This document shows positions 11,176 to 22,867 of a stretch of 64,000 bases of DNA, one piece after another. The stretch is from Pomphorhynchus laevis (lineage: Eukaryota; Acanthocephala; Palaeacanthocephala; Echinorhynchida; Pomphorhynchidae), in assembly GCA_012934845.2 (NCBI GenBank), contig WNNJ02001724.1, positions 124,001 through 188,000 of the forward strand, read 5' to 3'. Within the stretch, counting starts at the first letter, position 1; every line of letters begins with the position of its first letter. The position numbers and the translations under genes are program-made. Under the pieces are notes generated by a model. It was given only the letters and a program-made list of their open reading frames with translations, was not told the DNA's origin and did not search any database.

Positions 11176-11590
11176 ATTCTGTGGTCATGTAAGCGTGCGC
11201 AGGCACGCATTTGCCACGTAAAAATTAATTTTTTAAATAGTTGATACTGATCCATTATTGATAAAGAATTGCTAGAGCTGGATAAAAGAAAAGAGTAAAT
11301 TGTTTTTGGTATTTCGCTAACTTCTGTAAGCATTTTTAGAAAATTACCTGAAGATGTAATTTTCAGATGTAGTTAGTAATTTTCTAAAGATGCTTACAGA
11401 GGTTAGCATCTGTTAGCATGTTTTGTTCAAAAGTTCACGTTTGGTCTCACAGAACAAAACGTGAACTTATAAGCATTGTAATTTTCTGAACATATAATTT
11501 TGCAATTTTCTGAACAATTCTTTAGTAGATTTTAAAAATAATTATTAATAATTAAATAATTATTAATTAAAAATCTACATAATTAAAAAT
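11176..11590 (+). repeat. LINE-A 3' motif plus interspersed GATACTGATCC repeat
   Basis: At 11,182-11,225 lies another copy of the LINE-A 3' sequence (GTAAGCGTGCGC, GGCACGCATTTGCCACGTAA), able to form a GCGTGC/GCACGC hairpin. From 11,236 a repeat begins (TAGTTGATACTGATCCATTA, then GATATTTCGCTAACTTCTGT-like sequence) that recurs three times at 33,550-34,140. A 10-bp hairpin (GTTCACGTTT with AAACGTGAAC) lies at about 11,432-11,470. Confidence 0.6.
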
Positions 11591-13480
11591 CTACTGGCTC
11601 AACGACGCAACGCATCTTGTAATTATAAAGCAGGTAACTCTAGTTTTGAGCAATACCGACAGTATAGAAACAGGGTAACATCCTTGAAGAGACGTACGAG
11701 AGTAATCTTTGAAAAGAATTTATCCCAACGATGTCGTCGTGATCCTGGCTCACTCTTCAAATACATTTCATCAAGAAAACGTATAGCTAACACGTTCTCC
11801 TCTATTCTCGATAGCCAAGGTGATTTGGTATTGGACTCAAAGGAAATTGCGAATGTATTCGGCACACACTTCAAATCGCTGAATTCGTCACTGAATGCTC
11901 CACCGCAAATAACTGACAGTTTGTATTGTTTGGTAGCTAATACTACTTCTGACCTTGATAACTTCATTAGACCTGACTTAGTGTACAGCGAGTTGTCCCG
12001 TCTGAAATGCACATTAAGTGCTGGTCCGGATCTATTGCCGTCAGCATATCTTCGCAATCTAGCTGACATAATATACCTACCTCTATATAATATCTTCTGT
12101 GCAACACTTGTGCTAGGAAAGATTCCCTCAGACTGGAAGCGCTCTATTATCTGCCCAATATTAAAACAGGGGTCTCGTTCTGACATCTGTAACTACAGAC
12201 CGATTAGCGTTACATGTGTCTGCTGTCGCGTACTGGAACGCTTACTTCTGCGAAAAGTCACCACTCACCTAGAAACGAACCATATCTTCGCCACTGAACA
12301 ACATGGTTTTCGGAAAGGTCATATAACGCTAACGAATTTGTTGTTATCACACGATATCTGGACCAGATATTATGATTTTGGCATTCCGGTTGACGCCATC
12401 TTCTTCGACTTCTCTAAGACATTTGATACAGTCATTCATGTTAATTTAATTCAAAAACTGCACAATATCCACCTTGATGAGTGTTTAGTTCGCTGGATTA
12501 TTGAATTTTTGTCTGACCATCATTGCTTCGTAAGGGTAAACAACAAATTATCTGATTGCTTCCCTACAAATCTTGGAGTACCTCAGGGAACTATACTCGG
12601 TCCATTTTTTTTCAACATATACATTAACGACCTCATTCCTAAACTTAGATCTGAGTGTGTTCTCTATGCTGATGATCTAAAAATCTGATGCTCCATAGTT
12701 TTGGACTCAAATGTAGACATCTTGCAGTATGATATTAACACAATAAATGATTTGGGATTTTGAACGGGTTAAAATTCAATTGAAAAAAGTGTGCCTACAT
12801 TTGCATATCAAGACGTTCAGCCGAGTCAGCTCATATTTATCATATAGACAGCAGTATTATTCTTAGGACGCACTCATCCAAGGATTTAGGTGTTTATGTA
12901 TGTTCTAACTTATCGACACGTTTACATACTGACACATGTTCCAAAGTGAGAAGAGTTATCGGCCCGATTCGCCAAGCTCTTGTTCATATTGATATCTCAT
13001 GATTTAAAACAATCTCATAAGCACTTATTTTGAGCATCCTCCTATATGCTTCGCCGGCCTCTTACCCAATCACCTTACGAGAACGCAATAATCTAGAGTA
13101 TGTCTTCGGATCAGCAACTAAAATGGTAAAAGCGATTAGACAAATGGAATATCAAGATCGGCTCTCGAGTTTGGGAATTAGATCACTTTGATATCTGCGC
13201 GACAAGGCGGACCTGTGCCTATCCTGGCAGATTTTACACGACAATCGCCATCCACTCAGATCGCTAATGCATACGCGCGATATAACCTCACTTCCTCGTC
13301 ATCAGTTCATGCTAAAAACACAACGATTACGCTACAAACGAACGTCCCTTTACTTCCAGCGAATTGTTAATACTTGAAACCACCTTGCTGACTCAACAGT
13401 TACATCCTCGAATCTGGCTTCTTTTAAACGAAATCTGGAGGAAGATCTCTTCTTGAAAACGAAGACCGAGTCAGAGGACA
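11590..13480 (+). mobile_element. CR1-like LINE, reverse transcriptase and C-terminus
   Basis: An open frame to 12,688 encodes, in order, a charged linker (RRTRVIFEKNLSQRCRRDPG), a SAGPDLLPSAYL block, DWKRSIICPILKQG, NYRPISVTCVCCRVLERLLL, QHGFRKG, FFDFSKTFDTVIH (catalytic D), GVPQGTILGPFFFNIYINDL and LYADDLKI (catalytic DD). The motif order and wording are those of CR1-clade RTs. Beyond the first stop, decayed sequence still shows the family C-terminus (RRPLTQS, and RLRYKRTSLYF followed by W-NHLADS) to about 13,480. The endonuclease is absent, so the copy is 5'-truncated near 11,590. The RT is eroded, for example KTFD where active copies usually read KAFD. Confidence 0.85.
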
Positions 13481-13869
13481 TATGAACAATAGCAAGTACC
13501 CTCTGCATTTACTTTTTCTACATTTACTTTTTCTGATTGTGACCAACTTGTAAGGAGCCTTGCTGCTCACTTTGTTGTCCATTGATAATAATTAGAATAT
13601 GCATGTACTTACCAATTAAAAATTATGGCTGCTTAACGCTTTATGATCGAACTTTTAATATATGATCGACGCTAATTGTTAGGAATAGACAATCTCTGTG
13701 AATTACGAAAATGTTTAAATCTAGGGATTTTCTTGTATGAGCGATACGTCAAGCAATTAGCTGTTGATTTAAGAATATTTTTTTAATTTTTTAACTATTT
13801 TTAAATTACAAATTTTATTGACACGATAATTACAAGTAGCATACGGGATTTTCCCGTATGATTTTCCAA
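13481..13869. other. CR1 3' tail and AT-rich spacer
   Basis: The first ~140 bp (to about 13,620) are probably the 3' untranslated part of the CR1-like element. The remainder is AT-rich with no recognised feature. Confidence 0.4.
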
Positions 13870-14401
13870 TTATAGCTGACTTATTTTTAACTTATTTTTA
13901 AGCTTTATAGAATATAAATTTGTTCATAACTGTGTAAAAACTAAATCTAAACAATATAAATATGTGAAATATATGTTTCGATACATTGATGATATATGTG
14001 TATTTAATTCTAATAATTTTTATTCAATTAGTGAGCACATTTATCCAGAAAGCCTTATTCTTAATAAAACCAATATTAATGATAAAGAAGGTGTATATCT
14101 AGATATGAACATTAAATTAACATTAACTAAAACTACTATTAATTTATATCGTAAAGATGACATATTTAAATTTACAAGAAACATATTTTTGCATGAGCAT
14201 TCATGCATACCATATAATATAAAATATAATACATTAAATAATGAAATTTTAAGAATTGCAACAATATGTAATGATATTGGCTTTCTTCAAAATCATTTAA
14301 ATAATTTAATAGATACATATTTTAAACTAGGTTACTATAAAAATAACATCAAGCAGAAAATAGTAAAATATATAAATCAACACAATAATATTAAAGAATA
14401 A
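13870..14401 (+). mobile_element. P1 Penelope-like element, RT C-terminal half
   Basis: The plus strand encodes RYIDDICVFNSNNFYSISEH (RT active site YIDD), YLDMNIKLTLTKTTINLYRK, LHEHSCIPYNIKYNTLNNEI and GYYKNNIKQKIVKYINQHNN, then a stop at 14,399. This is the best-preserved end of the P1 reading frame in the window. No GIY-YIG domain follows, so as far as can be seen the family lacks the C-terminal endonuclease. It is truncated upstream. Confidence 0.75.
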
Positions 14402-14870
14402 ATTTAAACTCTTAAAGTGGCAAATTTTTATGGATGGATAATAAATAATATACTTTGTATTAGAATAAGATACTAGATAGTTTTATCAGAGGAAATACAT
14501 CATTAACATGTATTTGGCCCCGCTGCTATGTTGTTTAGAGGAATATAAGGCGGAAACCTAATAGCATAGCAGCTCCTGCTGATGACCTCTAATTCTTATT
14601 CTGATACAACGTCTGATTTTATTAGTCAATTCATAAAAATGACGTTTATTTTAAATTTCAATTTTTTATTTTAACTTGATTTAAATTATAAAAATCTAAA
14701 AACAATTATTTATTTTATTATTTAATTATTAAATTTTGATTTAGCATTATTGTGTTTTGTTTATTTTATAATTATATTAAATACGTAGACTCAGTTAGCT
14801 GATTTAATTATTAATTAATATTAATTAAAATCAATTCTAATTATCAATATTTATTAAAGAAAGTTATTAC
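14402..14870 (+). repeat. P1 downstream region with conserved hairpin
   Basis: Sequence after the P1 RT stop that recurs after other P1 copies (29,220-29,650 and 29,940-30,255). It holds CTGCTATG and CATAGCAG (about 14,523 and 14,572) around a loop with GAAAC, then CTGATGA near 14,579, and a long AT-rich stretch ending CTCAGTTAGCTGATTT. The hairpin is conserved between copies. Its boxes recall hammerhead ribozyme cores, but in an order I could not fold into a canonical one. Confidence 0.55.
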
Positions 14871-15500
14871 GTTGTGAGATCAGTAGTTAAGTTTGTAGAA
14901 GCGGATGGATGAACTATAAGACAAAAGTAAATCCTCGAGATGTATTGAAGGTATCTGAGGAGTAAATTGAAAGAGTGAATTTTGTGCAAACAAAAGTAGT
15001 AAGAGATAGCAAGTTGTCAACATGTAAACTAAAGTTGAAGTGATTATTAACTTCAAGATACTTTGATTTAGAGAGCAATAAAAATTATTTAAGTTCAATT
15101 AGTGAAATTGCAATCCAAAGAACTTTGGACTTGTCAGATTTAAGAAATACAAATTAGCGATATGATAACAGTTTACATTAGCGTAAAGAAGGTTATCGTC
15201 GGAATACTGCATCATGTGAACTATACGAAGAGTAGTTAAGCAGGATAGATCCCCTAAGCGAATAGTGAAAATGACGTGACCGAGTAAGCATCTTCGGAAA
15301 ATTTAATGAGTAGGTAAGGATTAGTATTTGGATATTGAGAAAACAGAATACATGGTAAGAAAGATTTGAAGTTAATCACGAAACTGCCATACAGGAGAAT
15401 TTATAATCAAGTAGAAGACGATAGATTGGGATAGCGGGATGGTCAAGAAAAATAGCAAAACTCCAATCATTTCCAGCATGACGTCATTAATTGAATATAC
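14871..15500 (-). mobile_element. Strongly decayed LINE-A fragment
   Basis: On the minus strand, 15,215-15,120 reads roughly MQYSDDNLLYANVN, then FLNLTSPKF, which aligns with MQYADDILIYAHAP and the downstream KSKIMWI region of LINE-A. At the DNA level GGACTTGTCAGATTTAAGAA matches the LINE-A block GGACTTGTCGGAGTTTAGAA. Many indels make the ends uncertain. This is the oldest-looking LINE-A copy in the window. Confidence 0.5.
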
Positions 15501-15707
15501 CATTTTTACGATATGCTTGACAAACGTTATTTAATAGATTGATAAATTAAAAATCACAGTGAGAAGTTTCGCGTCCCAGAAAAAAATAATGGCTTGCATT
15601 GTTTGGCAAGTCTGTCAGTTGTTGCCCATCCCCCATATACGATGCTTTTCTTTTTAACTAATACATTTACAGTAAAACCGACCTTCCGTAATTTTATTTG
15701 TATTAAG
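15501..15707. other. Sequence upstream of the TIPIN exons
   Basis: A possible 3' splice site (ACATTTACAG, ending at 15,672) lies here, but the frame of the following TIPIN exon reads TAA directly after it. The true upstream exon border is therefore unclear. No 5' exons of the gene were found between here and the decayed LINE. Confidence 0.35.
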
Positions 15708-16558
15708 GCTACGAGATTTAAATAACGGGTTGCCTAATTTATACGACAGGATGAAACGCTTTAAATTCGTTAGATCTAATAGCGAATCAATGATGGTAAA
15801 GCGGATATACTGTGTAGAATATTAATTAGTAATAATTATTATTAGTTTAGATTTCTCAGTTTAATGAACTGATAAAAATATACGAGCACTGGGCAAGTAA
15901 TCTCTTCGGAAGATTAAGTTTCGATACAATTATAGACAAAATTCAAAATCTAGGAGACAAGAAAGAAGTGAAGGTTTACCTCACCGTATTAATAATGGTT
16001 TACGAAACATTTGCTTGTTAGTCTTTTATGCAATCAATGAGATCAAGCATAAGCAGAGCAGATGATGCACAAGATGATAAACATGAAGTGGATAATAGTG
16101 AATGCGATGGATCAGATGATGTTGATTCGGAAAGCCAGGAAGACAATAATTTGTCAATAATCAAAAAACCGTTAGATAGCGATGTGTTAATAGAATCTTT
16201 AGATTCCGAACGAATGGCGCTTCCTGCGAATGATCAGTACAATGCTATGTCAAAAATCGGAGCATCGTTCGAGAATGGTTTAATAAGTGAATCTCAGCCA
16301 CATGCTAGTACTTATAGAGAAAATGAGATGTACCATGTGAATGACCATGGCAATGATGTGCATATGACTATAGGAACATCGTTCGATGAAAGTTGTTTGA
16401 TAGAGCCTCAAGAGCAACGTCGATTTGGATTATCGTCGTCCATTCTGGTTAAAAAGAGACGAACAGACGATATAATCGAGACCAAAGCTGACTTAATGAA
16501 AAATCTCTTCGAAGACGACGTATCTAGTATCGACGATGAAGATTATATAATGTGATTA
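15708..16558 (+). CDS. TIPIN/Swi3-domain protein (TIMELESS-interacting), 5' part missing
   Basis: Three exons are proposed. 15,708-15,795 encodes LRDLNNGLPNLYDRMKRFKF. 15,860-15,985 encodes FNELIKIYEHWASNLFGRLS and FDTIIDKIQNLGDKKEVKVY. 16,022-16,558 encodes an acidic tail ending EDDVSSIDDEDYIM. The GLP...KF block, the YEHWA.NLF..L.F block and LG.KKEV are hallmarks of the Swi3 domain of TIPIN/Csm3/Swi3, which pairs with TIMELESS/Tof1 in the nuclear replication-fork protection complex. Introns would be 64 nt (15,796-15,859, GTAAAG...TTTCTCAG) and 36 nt (15,986-16,021, GTATTA...TTGTTAG). Unspliced, the second is closed by a TAG at 16,019, and both splices keep the frame. The N-terminus is not visible: either lost (pseudogene) or beyond inserted repeats. 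Family assignment is firm; intactness is not. Confidence 0.72.
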
Positions 16559-16602
16559 TGTCCATAATATTTTAAATCAAATTGTATCGTTAACTGATAA
16601 AA

Positions 16603-16608
16603 AATAAA
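16603..16608 (+). promoter_or_regulatory. Poly(A) signal after the TIPIN-like gene
   Basis: AATAAA 45 bp after the stop codon, followed by a T-rich stretch. This is the expected layout of a 3' end-processing signal. Confidence 0.5.
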
Positions 16609-16619
16609 TTTGTTTATTT

Positions 16620-16829
16620 TTATTATTTTTTTAAGAAAAATACAGACTATTTCTTACTAATTTGTTGTTTAATAATTGACGATATACTCTGATTGCAGTT
16701 TAGCCGCTTGACAGTTTTGAACTCCAATTAATGTGATCAGTAGACTGAAATAATTTAAAATTTCAAAGTGTTGGTCTTTAACGTTTTTAAGACAATAACA
16801 ATTTCTTGACAAGAAAAAAAATAATAATA
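16620..16829. other. AT-rich spacer
   Basis: No gene or repeat identified between the TIPIN-like gene and the LINE tail. Confidence 0.4.
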
Positions 16830-17400
16830 CAACAGAATTTTCATGTCAACCACTGGTCCGGGTGTCGTGTCGTGGATGCAGTGTACGAATCAAACTATTC
16901 CAGACATGACGATCCTGGGCGACAGACAATAGTTCTCTTTCGGATAGCACAAGGCGTTCTTCGGCCAGTTTCGAAATTTGACCTCTCCACCGGTATCGAG
17001 GCATACCTCAAGGTCTCTTTCCAGAGAGTCCGGCCTAGAAAACCTTCCGTGGAAGGCGATCTCTAGACAGTCTCAGCACATGTCCTAGCCACCTCAACTG
17101 ACTTTATTCGATGTTGATAAGCAGCTACTTTACTCCGAGTCCATCCTGGATACCCAATTCCTAACCTTATCTCTAAGGCTAAGCCCGGCCACATTGTGAA
17201 TGAAACTCATTTCGGTTGCCTGTATCCGAGATCTTATTCTTCGGTCATAAACCAAAGCTCATGACCATAGGTTAATATATGAACGAAGATTGCGCGGTAA
17301 ACCGAAAGCTTTGCCTGAAGACTCGACTCCCGCTTAATCACGATACACCTGTACAATAAACGAATTGCTGCGTTAGCTAAACAGATCCGCTTCTGTTTAG
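16830..17400 (-). mobile_element. RTE/Rex-like LINE, ORF2 C-terminal tail
   Basis: The minus strand reads ILTYGHELWFMTE (near 17,260), then in another frame RIRSRIQATEMSF and VAGLSLRDKVRN (near 17,200), then LRWLGHVLRLSRDRLPRKVF (near 17,080) and LAEERLVLSERELLSVAQD (near 16,960). This series is the well-known C-terminal end of a LINE ORF2 common in fish and invertebrates; I call it RTE/Rex-like without being sure of the clade. Frame changes between these blocks show it is dead. The RT core is absent. Confidence 0.75.
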
Positions 17401-17412
17401 AAGCGGATCTGT
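17381..17412. repeat. 14-bp fold-back, 4-nt loop
   Basis: ACAGATCCGCTTCT, loop GTTT, then the exact reverse complement. It marks the upstream end of the recognisable LINE tail. Confidence 0.85.
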
Positions 17413-18217
17413 CAAATAGTATTCGCTTCTGTCAAAATGTAGAGATGATATCTTGATGGAATCGAACTGAAGACCGACATCAGTCGAAGCAGCCCGTCTC
17501 GTAATTTTGTCCGTGTAAACAAGATGTCTATGACGAACACAACGAGACAGTCTTTTAGTTAAAACGTTTTTAAGAGTCAAATCTTAATACAAAATACATA
17601 GAGCGTAATAGCAACAAAAAAGTAAAATGTATATAGGTGTTCATATGCATATATTATAAGTCGGTAACCGAAGTATATCAGGATCTATCTTTAATTTTGA
17701 AATAGCATGGTTGTCGAAATAGACGGTTAGATCCTAAGTGAAACAAGTTTATTTGATGTTTTATGCACATACCTTGAATAAGGTACTCTGAAGATTACTG
17801 CTTTAACTAATGATAAACATTTTGAAAATGTTCCAACTCTTTTTGATAAATCTTCACTGCACTGGATCAATCCTTTTAAAGTTTGAGGTGCTTAAGTCTT
17901 CCAATGTTGCATGAAGACTATATGTGATAATCAGGATATAGCAAAGATAATAATGTATTTCAATTGAATTTATTTTACGTCATATTTATTTATATAAATA
18001 CATTATTTTATTAATCTATGGGTGATATATATTGAATATTATTATCAAATCGAACTCGAGAGCCCATTGATGCTGCTTTCAAATAAATCGTTATATATAA
18101 TTTATTTATATAAATTAATTTATATATTGAAGCATATTATATATACATATATATAATTTTATATCTGACAGTGTTAAACTGTGCTCCGGGAGCTAATAAG
18201 CTTCAGTTTCATAATCG
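17413..18217. other. AT-rich sequence without a gene
   Basis: The short minus-strand frame at 17,377-17,580 has no recognisable domain. Bases 17,940-18,170 are nearly pure A/T. At 18,160-18,186 a copy of TTTTATATCTGACAGTGTTA repeats the inner end of the palindrome arms. Confidence 0.4.
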
Positions 18218-18887
18218 TAGATGTTGCCAAAAACCAGAGCTCGATTACAAGTAGAGCAGACTTCCTTATCACTCCTAGACGAGCTGATGGTAGCCGGCAG
18301 CACTCATCAGTAGGGTGAACTACCATCAGTCGTTTCGTCTGCCTTGTGATATATTAAATAGGCATTTCCGAGAATTTGCTAACGTAGTAGCATGGGCATA
18401 GCCTCTTTAAACTAACCATGTGCTTTCCGGACCATCCTAATTTTATTCGGCAGGAAATTTACTTGCTGTCGTTGCTTGCTTTCTCACAGGATCCTTTGGA
18501 GGATACATTTTCATAATTTTATATCTGACTGTGTTAAATTGTCAGATATAACTGACTGTGTTAAACAGTTTAACACAGTCAGATATAAAATTATGAAAAT
18601 GTATCCTCCAAAGGATCCTGTGAGAAAGCAAGCAACGACAGCAAGTAAATTTCCTGCCGAATAAAATTAGGATGGTCCGGAAAGCACATGGTTAGTTTAA
18701 AGAGGCTATGCCCATGCTACCACGTTAGCAAATTCTCGGAAATGCCTATTTAATATATCACAAGGCAGCCGAAACGACTGATGGTAGTTCACCCTACTGA
18801 TGAGTGCTGCCGGCTACCATCAGCTCGTCTAGGAGTGATAAGGAAGTCTGCTCTACTTGTAATCGAACTCCGGTTTTTGGCAACATC

Positions 18888-18889
<2 letters not shown>
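18218..18889. repeat. 672-bp near-perfect palindrome
   Basis: Left arm 18,218-18,538 and right arm 18,569-18,889 are both 321 bp and align as reverse complements without gaps, with about four mismatches seen. The 30-bp centre contains a smaller nested inverted repeat (GACTGTGTTAAAC with GTTTAACACAGTC). Each arm is a full unit of the ~300-bp repeat family also at 1-560. The right end abuts a (TA)n tract. No transposase is encoded. Confidence 0.9.
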
Positions 18890-19745
<856 letters not shown>

Positions 19746-19795
19746 TTGATCAACCGCTTCTATTTCCTAGAGAAATAGACGAATATTGTCTAAAA

Positions 19796-22003
19796 CAGGA
19801 GTCTCCAAACTTTCCAGTGTTAGGGCCATACTTATTACTCCAGTAAGTTTCGAGGGTCAAATCATATTATCATTGTTGCCGGTGGTAAAAAGTGGAATAG
19901 TCTACTTATGAAAAAAGTCTGAAAAAGTACGCGACGTTAAAAAAAGGCTTCAAATCGGACTAAAGTCCGCAAAACGCATCTACTGCAAATTATTAATTTT
20001 CTGCCATTATCTGTAATTTATGTATCAGCCGTAGAGTATGAGCCATGAAAAGTAACGTGACACGACATCTGGTGGATGCAAGCGGAAATAGGCAGTACCT
20101 TCTATCTCCAACAGATGGCGCTAATAGCGCGTACAGAATAATCTCTTTTGTTCGAGAAAGTTCTACTGTCTTCCACACACACTTCTAGATGGCAGTAATT
20201 GGAATATATAAGAAGGCTAGTGGCGCAACCACAAGTCAGTTCCTATGATACCGTTGTGAAATAAAATAGTGCGTACCTCCTTAAAACGTGGTTGTGCGTG
20301 TTTCAGTTTAAGACATCTTTGTAACAGTATTTTTATTTAATTGTTGCTCTTGTGTGTGATTTAGTAGTATGGAAAAGAAGCGAAAAATTGATAGTGAATG
20401 CAGAAAATTCAAAGATCAGTGGAGCATTCAGTATTTCGTAATTGAGTCCAGTAACAAGGCAGTGTGTTTGATTTGCAATGAAAGCATAGCCGTTCTCAAA
20501 GAATATAACATTAAACGTCATTATGAAGCAAAACATTTTGAAAATTACTCAAAATATACAGGAAGTTCGCGGACAGAAAAATTCGAAGCAATGAAGCGCG
20601 GATTGAAATCGCAGTAATCTTCATTTACAAAACTCAAAACTGAACAAGAGGCAGCAACTCGTGCCAGCTTTCGTGTGGCTCTTGAAATAGCAAAACGTGG
20701 AAAACCATTCACCGATTGAGAAATGATTAAAGAATGCATAAATGCAGTAGCCGAAGAAATGTGGCCTGAAAAGGTAAATTCATTAAAAACTGTCAGTTTG
20801 TCGGCGAACACTGTGGCTCGAAGGGTAGAAAACATCGCTGAAAATATATCCTCTCAACTGTTCGACAAAAATGGACATGTTGAGTGGTTTTCTTTGGCCT
20901 TGAATGAGTCAGCGGATGTGACAGACACTGCTCAGGTGTTGATTTATATTAGAGGAGTAGATAAAAGCTATGAAATGCATGAAGAACTTCTTGATATGTA
21001 TAGTATTCATGGGACAACTACTGGTGCAGATATTTTTAAAGGAGTTGAAATGGCCATTAATCAAAAGAACCTTCGATGGAAAAACTTGAAATGTATTACA
21101 ACTGATGGAGGCAAAAACATGAGTGGGAAATATAAAGGAGTAGTCGCTCTTGTGTCAAAGGATGTAGAAAATGACGGTGGTTAAAAACCATTAGTCTTAC
21201 ATTGTATCATTCATCAACAGTCTTTGTGCGGAAAATATTTGAATATGTCTAAAGTTCTGAAACCAGTCATATCAGCCGTTAATTTTATCAAGACTTTTGG
21301 GCTGAATCATCGACAATTCCGACAATTTATTGAAGAGATTAGAGAAAATGACTTGCCTTATCATACTGCCGAACGTTGGCTTAGTTGTGGGAAAGTCCTT
21401 CAGCGCTTTGTTGAACTTCGAGCAGTGATCGAATTTTTTTTGAATGAAAAGCATCGCCCTCTTACTGAATTACAAAACAACGCATGGCTGTGGAAGTTAG
21501 CATTCTATGTTGATTTGACAAAACATGTGAACGAACTGAATTTGAGATTGCAAGGAGAAGACCAGAATCGTCCTGATTTATAAACTAATATCAAATCATT
21601 CCGGAAGAAATAGATACTGTTTCAATCGCAACTACGAAGCAAATGTTTTTCACATTTTAAAACATGTGAAATGTTCAGCCACACTACTGAGACTGAGTTT
21701 CCTATAGATTTTGCAATCGAAACTTTGAGTTCTTTGAAAACAAATTTTGATACGCGTTTCTCGGACTTTGATTTCATTGCGAATCAAATTAAGATTTTCC
21801 AGAATCCTTTTGATGCTGACATTGAAACCCTAGCCTATGAACTTCAAATTGAAATGATTGATCCACAGTGCAGTGATATAATTACGAACAAATATCAAAA
21901 CTCATCATTGTTGGAATTTTATAAGAATCTTCCACTGCCACAATTTTCTAAGTTGCATAAGTTGCACTTGGCCCAACATAGCAGCGCGGCAATTACATGC
22001 TAA
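19796..22003 (+). mobile_element. hAT transposon (GTF2IRD2/Charlie-like), decayed
   Basis: The left terminal inverted repeat begins at 19,796 with CAGGAGTCTCCAAACTTTCC, typical of Charlie-type hAT elements. The transposase starts at ATG 20,369 (MEKKRKIDSECRKF), has a BED-like zinc finger (CLICNE with H-x5-H, KRHYEAKH), then the hAT catalytic region: SLALNESADVTDTAQVLIY, CITTDGGKNMSGKYKG, LHCIIHQQSLCGK, YHTAERWLSCGKVLQRF, and the tail SLLEFYKNLPLPQFSKL. Stops at about 20,615, 20,717 and 21,182, with more before 21,671, break the frame. The C-terminal dimerisation end and the right terminal repeat are missing, the copy being cut off by P1 sequence near 22,003. It is transposase-derived, not a domesticated gene. 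Confidence 0.9.
20205..20241 (+). promoter_or_regulatory. TATA box and TCAGTT initiator of the hAT transposase
   Basis: TATATAAG at 20,205-20,212 and TCAGTT at 20,236-20,241 are spaced 33 bp from the first T of the TATA box to the initiator A. This layout would start transcription about 130 bp before the transposase ATG. TCAGT is the initiator form typical of arthropod core promoters. Confidence 0.5.
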
Positions 22004-22009
22004 TGGCGT

Positions 22010-22860
22010 ATTTTCGCTGATGCAATTTGATTATCTAGTGTATCATATTCTAATAACAATTTCATTCAAAATATTCATTTTTATGAATACTCATCCATAA
22101 AAATTTGCCACTTACATGGGGCCAAATACATGTTAATGATGTATTTCCTCTGATAAAACTATCTAGTATCTTATTCTAATGCAAAGTATATTATTTATTA
22201 TCCATCCATAAAAATTTGCCACTTAAGAGTTTAAATTTATTCTTTATATTATTGTGTTGATTTATATATTTTACTATTTTCTGCTTGATGTTATTATTTA
22301 TAGTAACCTAGTTTAAAATATGTATCTATTACATTATTTAAATGATTTTGAAGAAAGCAAATATCATTACTGTTGCAATTCTTAAAATTTCATTATTTAA
22401 TGTATTATATTTTATATTATATGGTATGCATAATAAATAGTTGGTATAACAAATAATTGTTATAAGATTTTATATAATTTATATCAAGATGAATTATAAA
22501 CTGAAATTAAAAATAAAAATCAATTTTATTGATTTTGTATCAATTGTTCATTTATTTGTTTATTTTGTATCAATTGTTCTAATAACAATTTCATTCAAAA
22601 TATTCATTTTTATGGATATTCATCCATAAACATTTTCCGCTAATGACTTTAAATTTATTTTTAATAATATTGTGTTGGTTACATATTTCAAGATTTTCTG
22701 TTTGATGGTATTTTTATAGTAACCCAGTTTGAAATATGAATCTGTTAAATTATTTAAATGATTTTGAAGAAAGCCAATATCGTTACAAATTGTTACAATT
22801 CTTAAAATTTCATTATGAGAGATAATAAGCTAAAAGATCTTTATGTAAAAATAAGCTATT
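22010..22860 (-). mobile_element. P1 Penelope-like fragments
   Basis: Two diverged minus-strand pieces, about 22,230-22,430 and 22,640-22,820, match the region encoding LNNEILRIATICNDIGF through NNIKQKIVKYINQ. Each is preceded by the AAATTTGCCACTT-type downstream sequence of P1. No open frame of useful length is left. Confidence 0.6.
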
Positions 22861-22867
22861 AGAACAA

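Noticed and set aside
14510-14600. Canonical hammerhead ribozyme in the P1 downstream region
   Set aside because: CTGATGA and GAAAC are present, but stem II does not pair directly next to GAAA, and the CTGATGA box is not kept in the other copies. Kept only as a candidate structure.
16806-17066. Plus-strand 86-codon frame (MTRKKIIIQQNFHVNHWSGC)
   Set aside because: It is the antisense shadow of the RTE/Rex-like LINE tail, whose minus strand matches the known LRWLGHVLR block.
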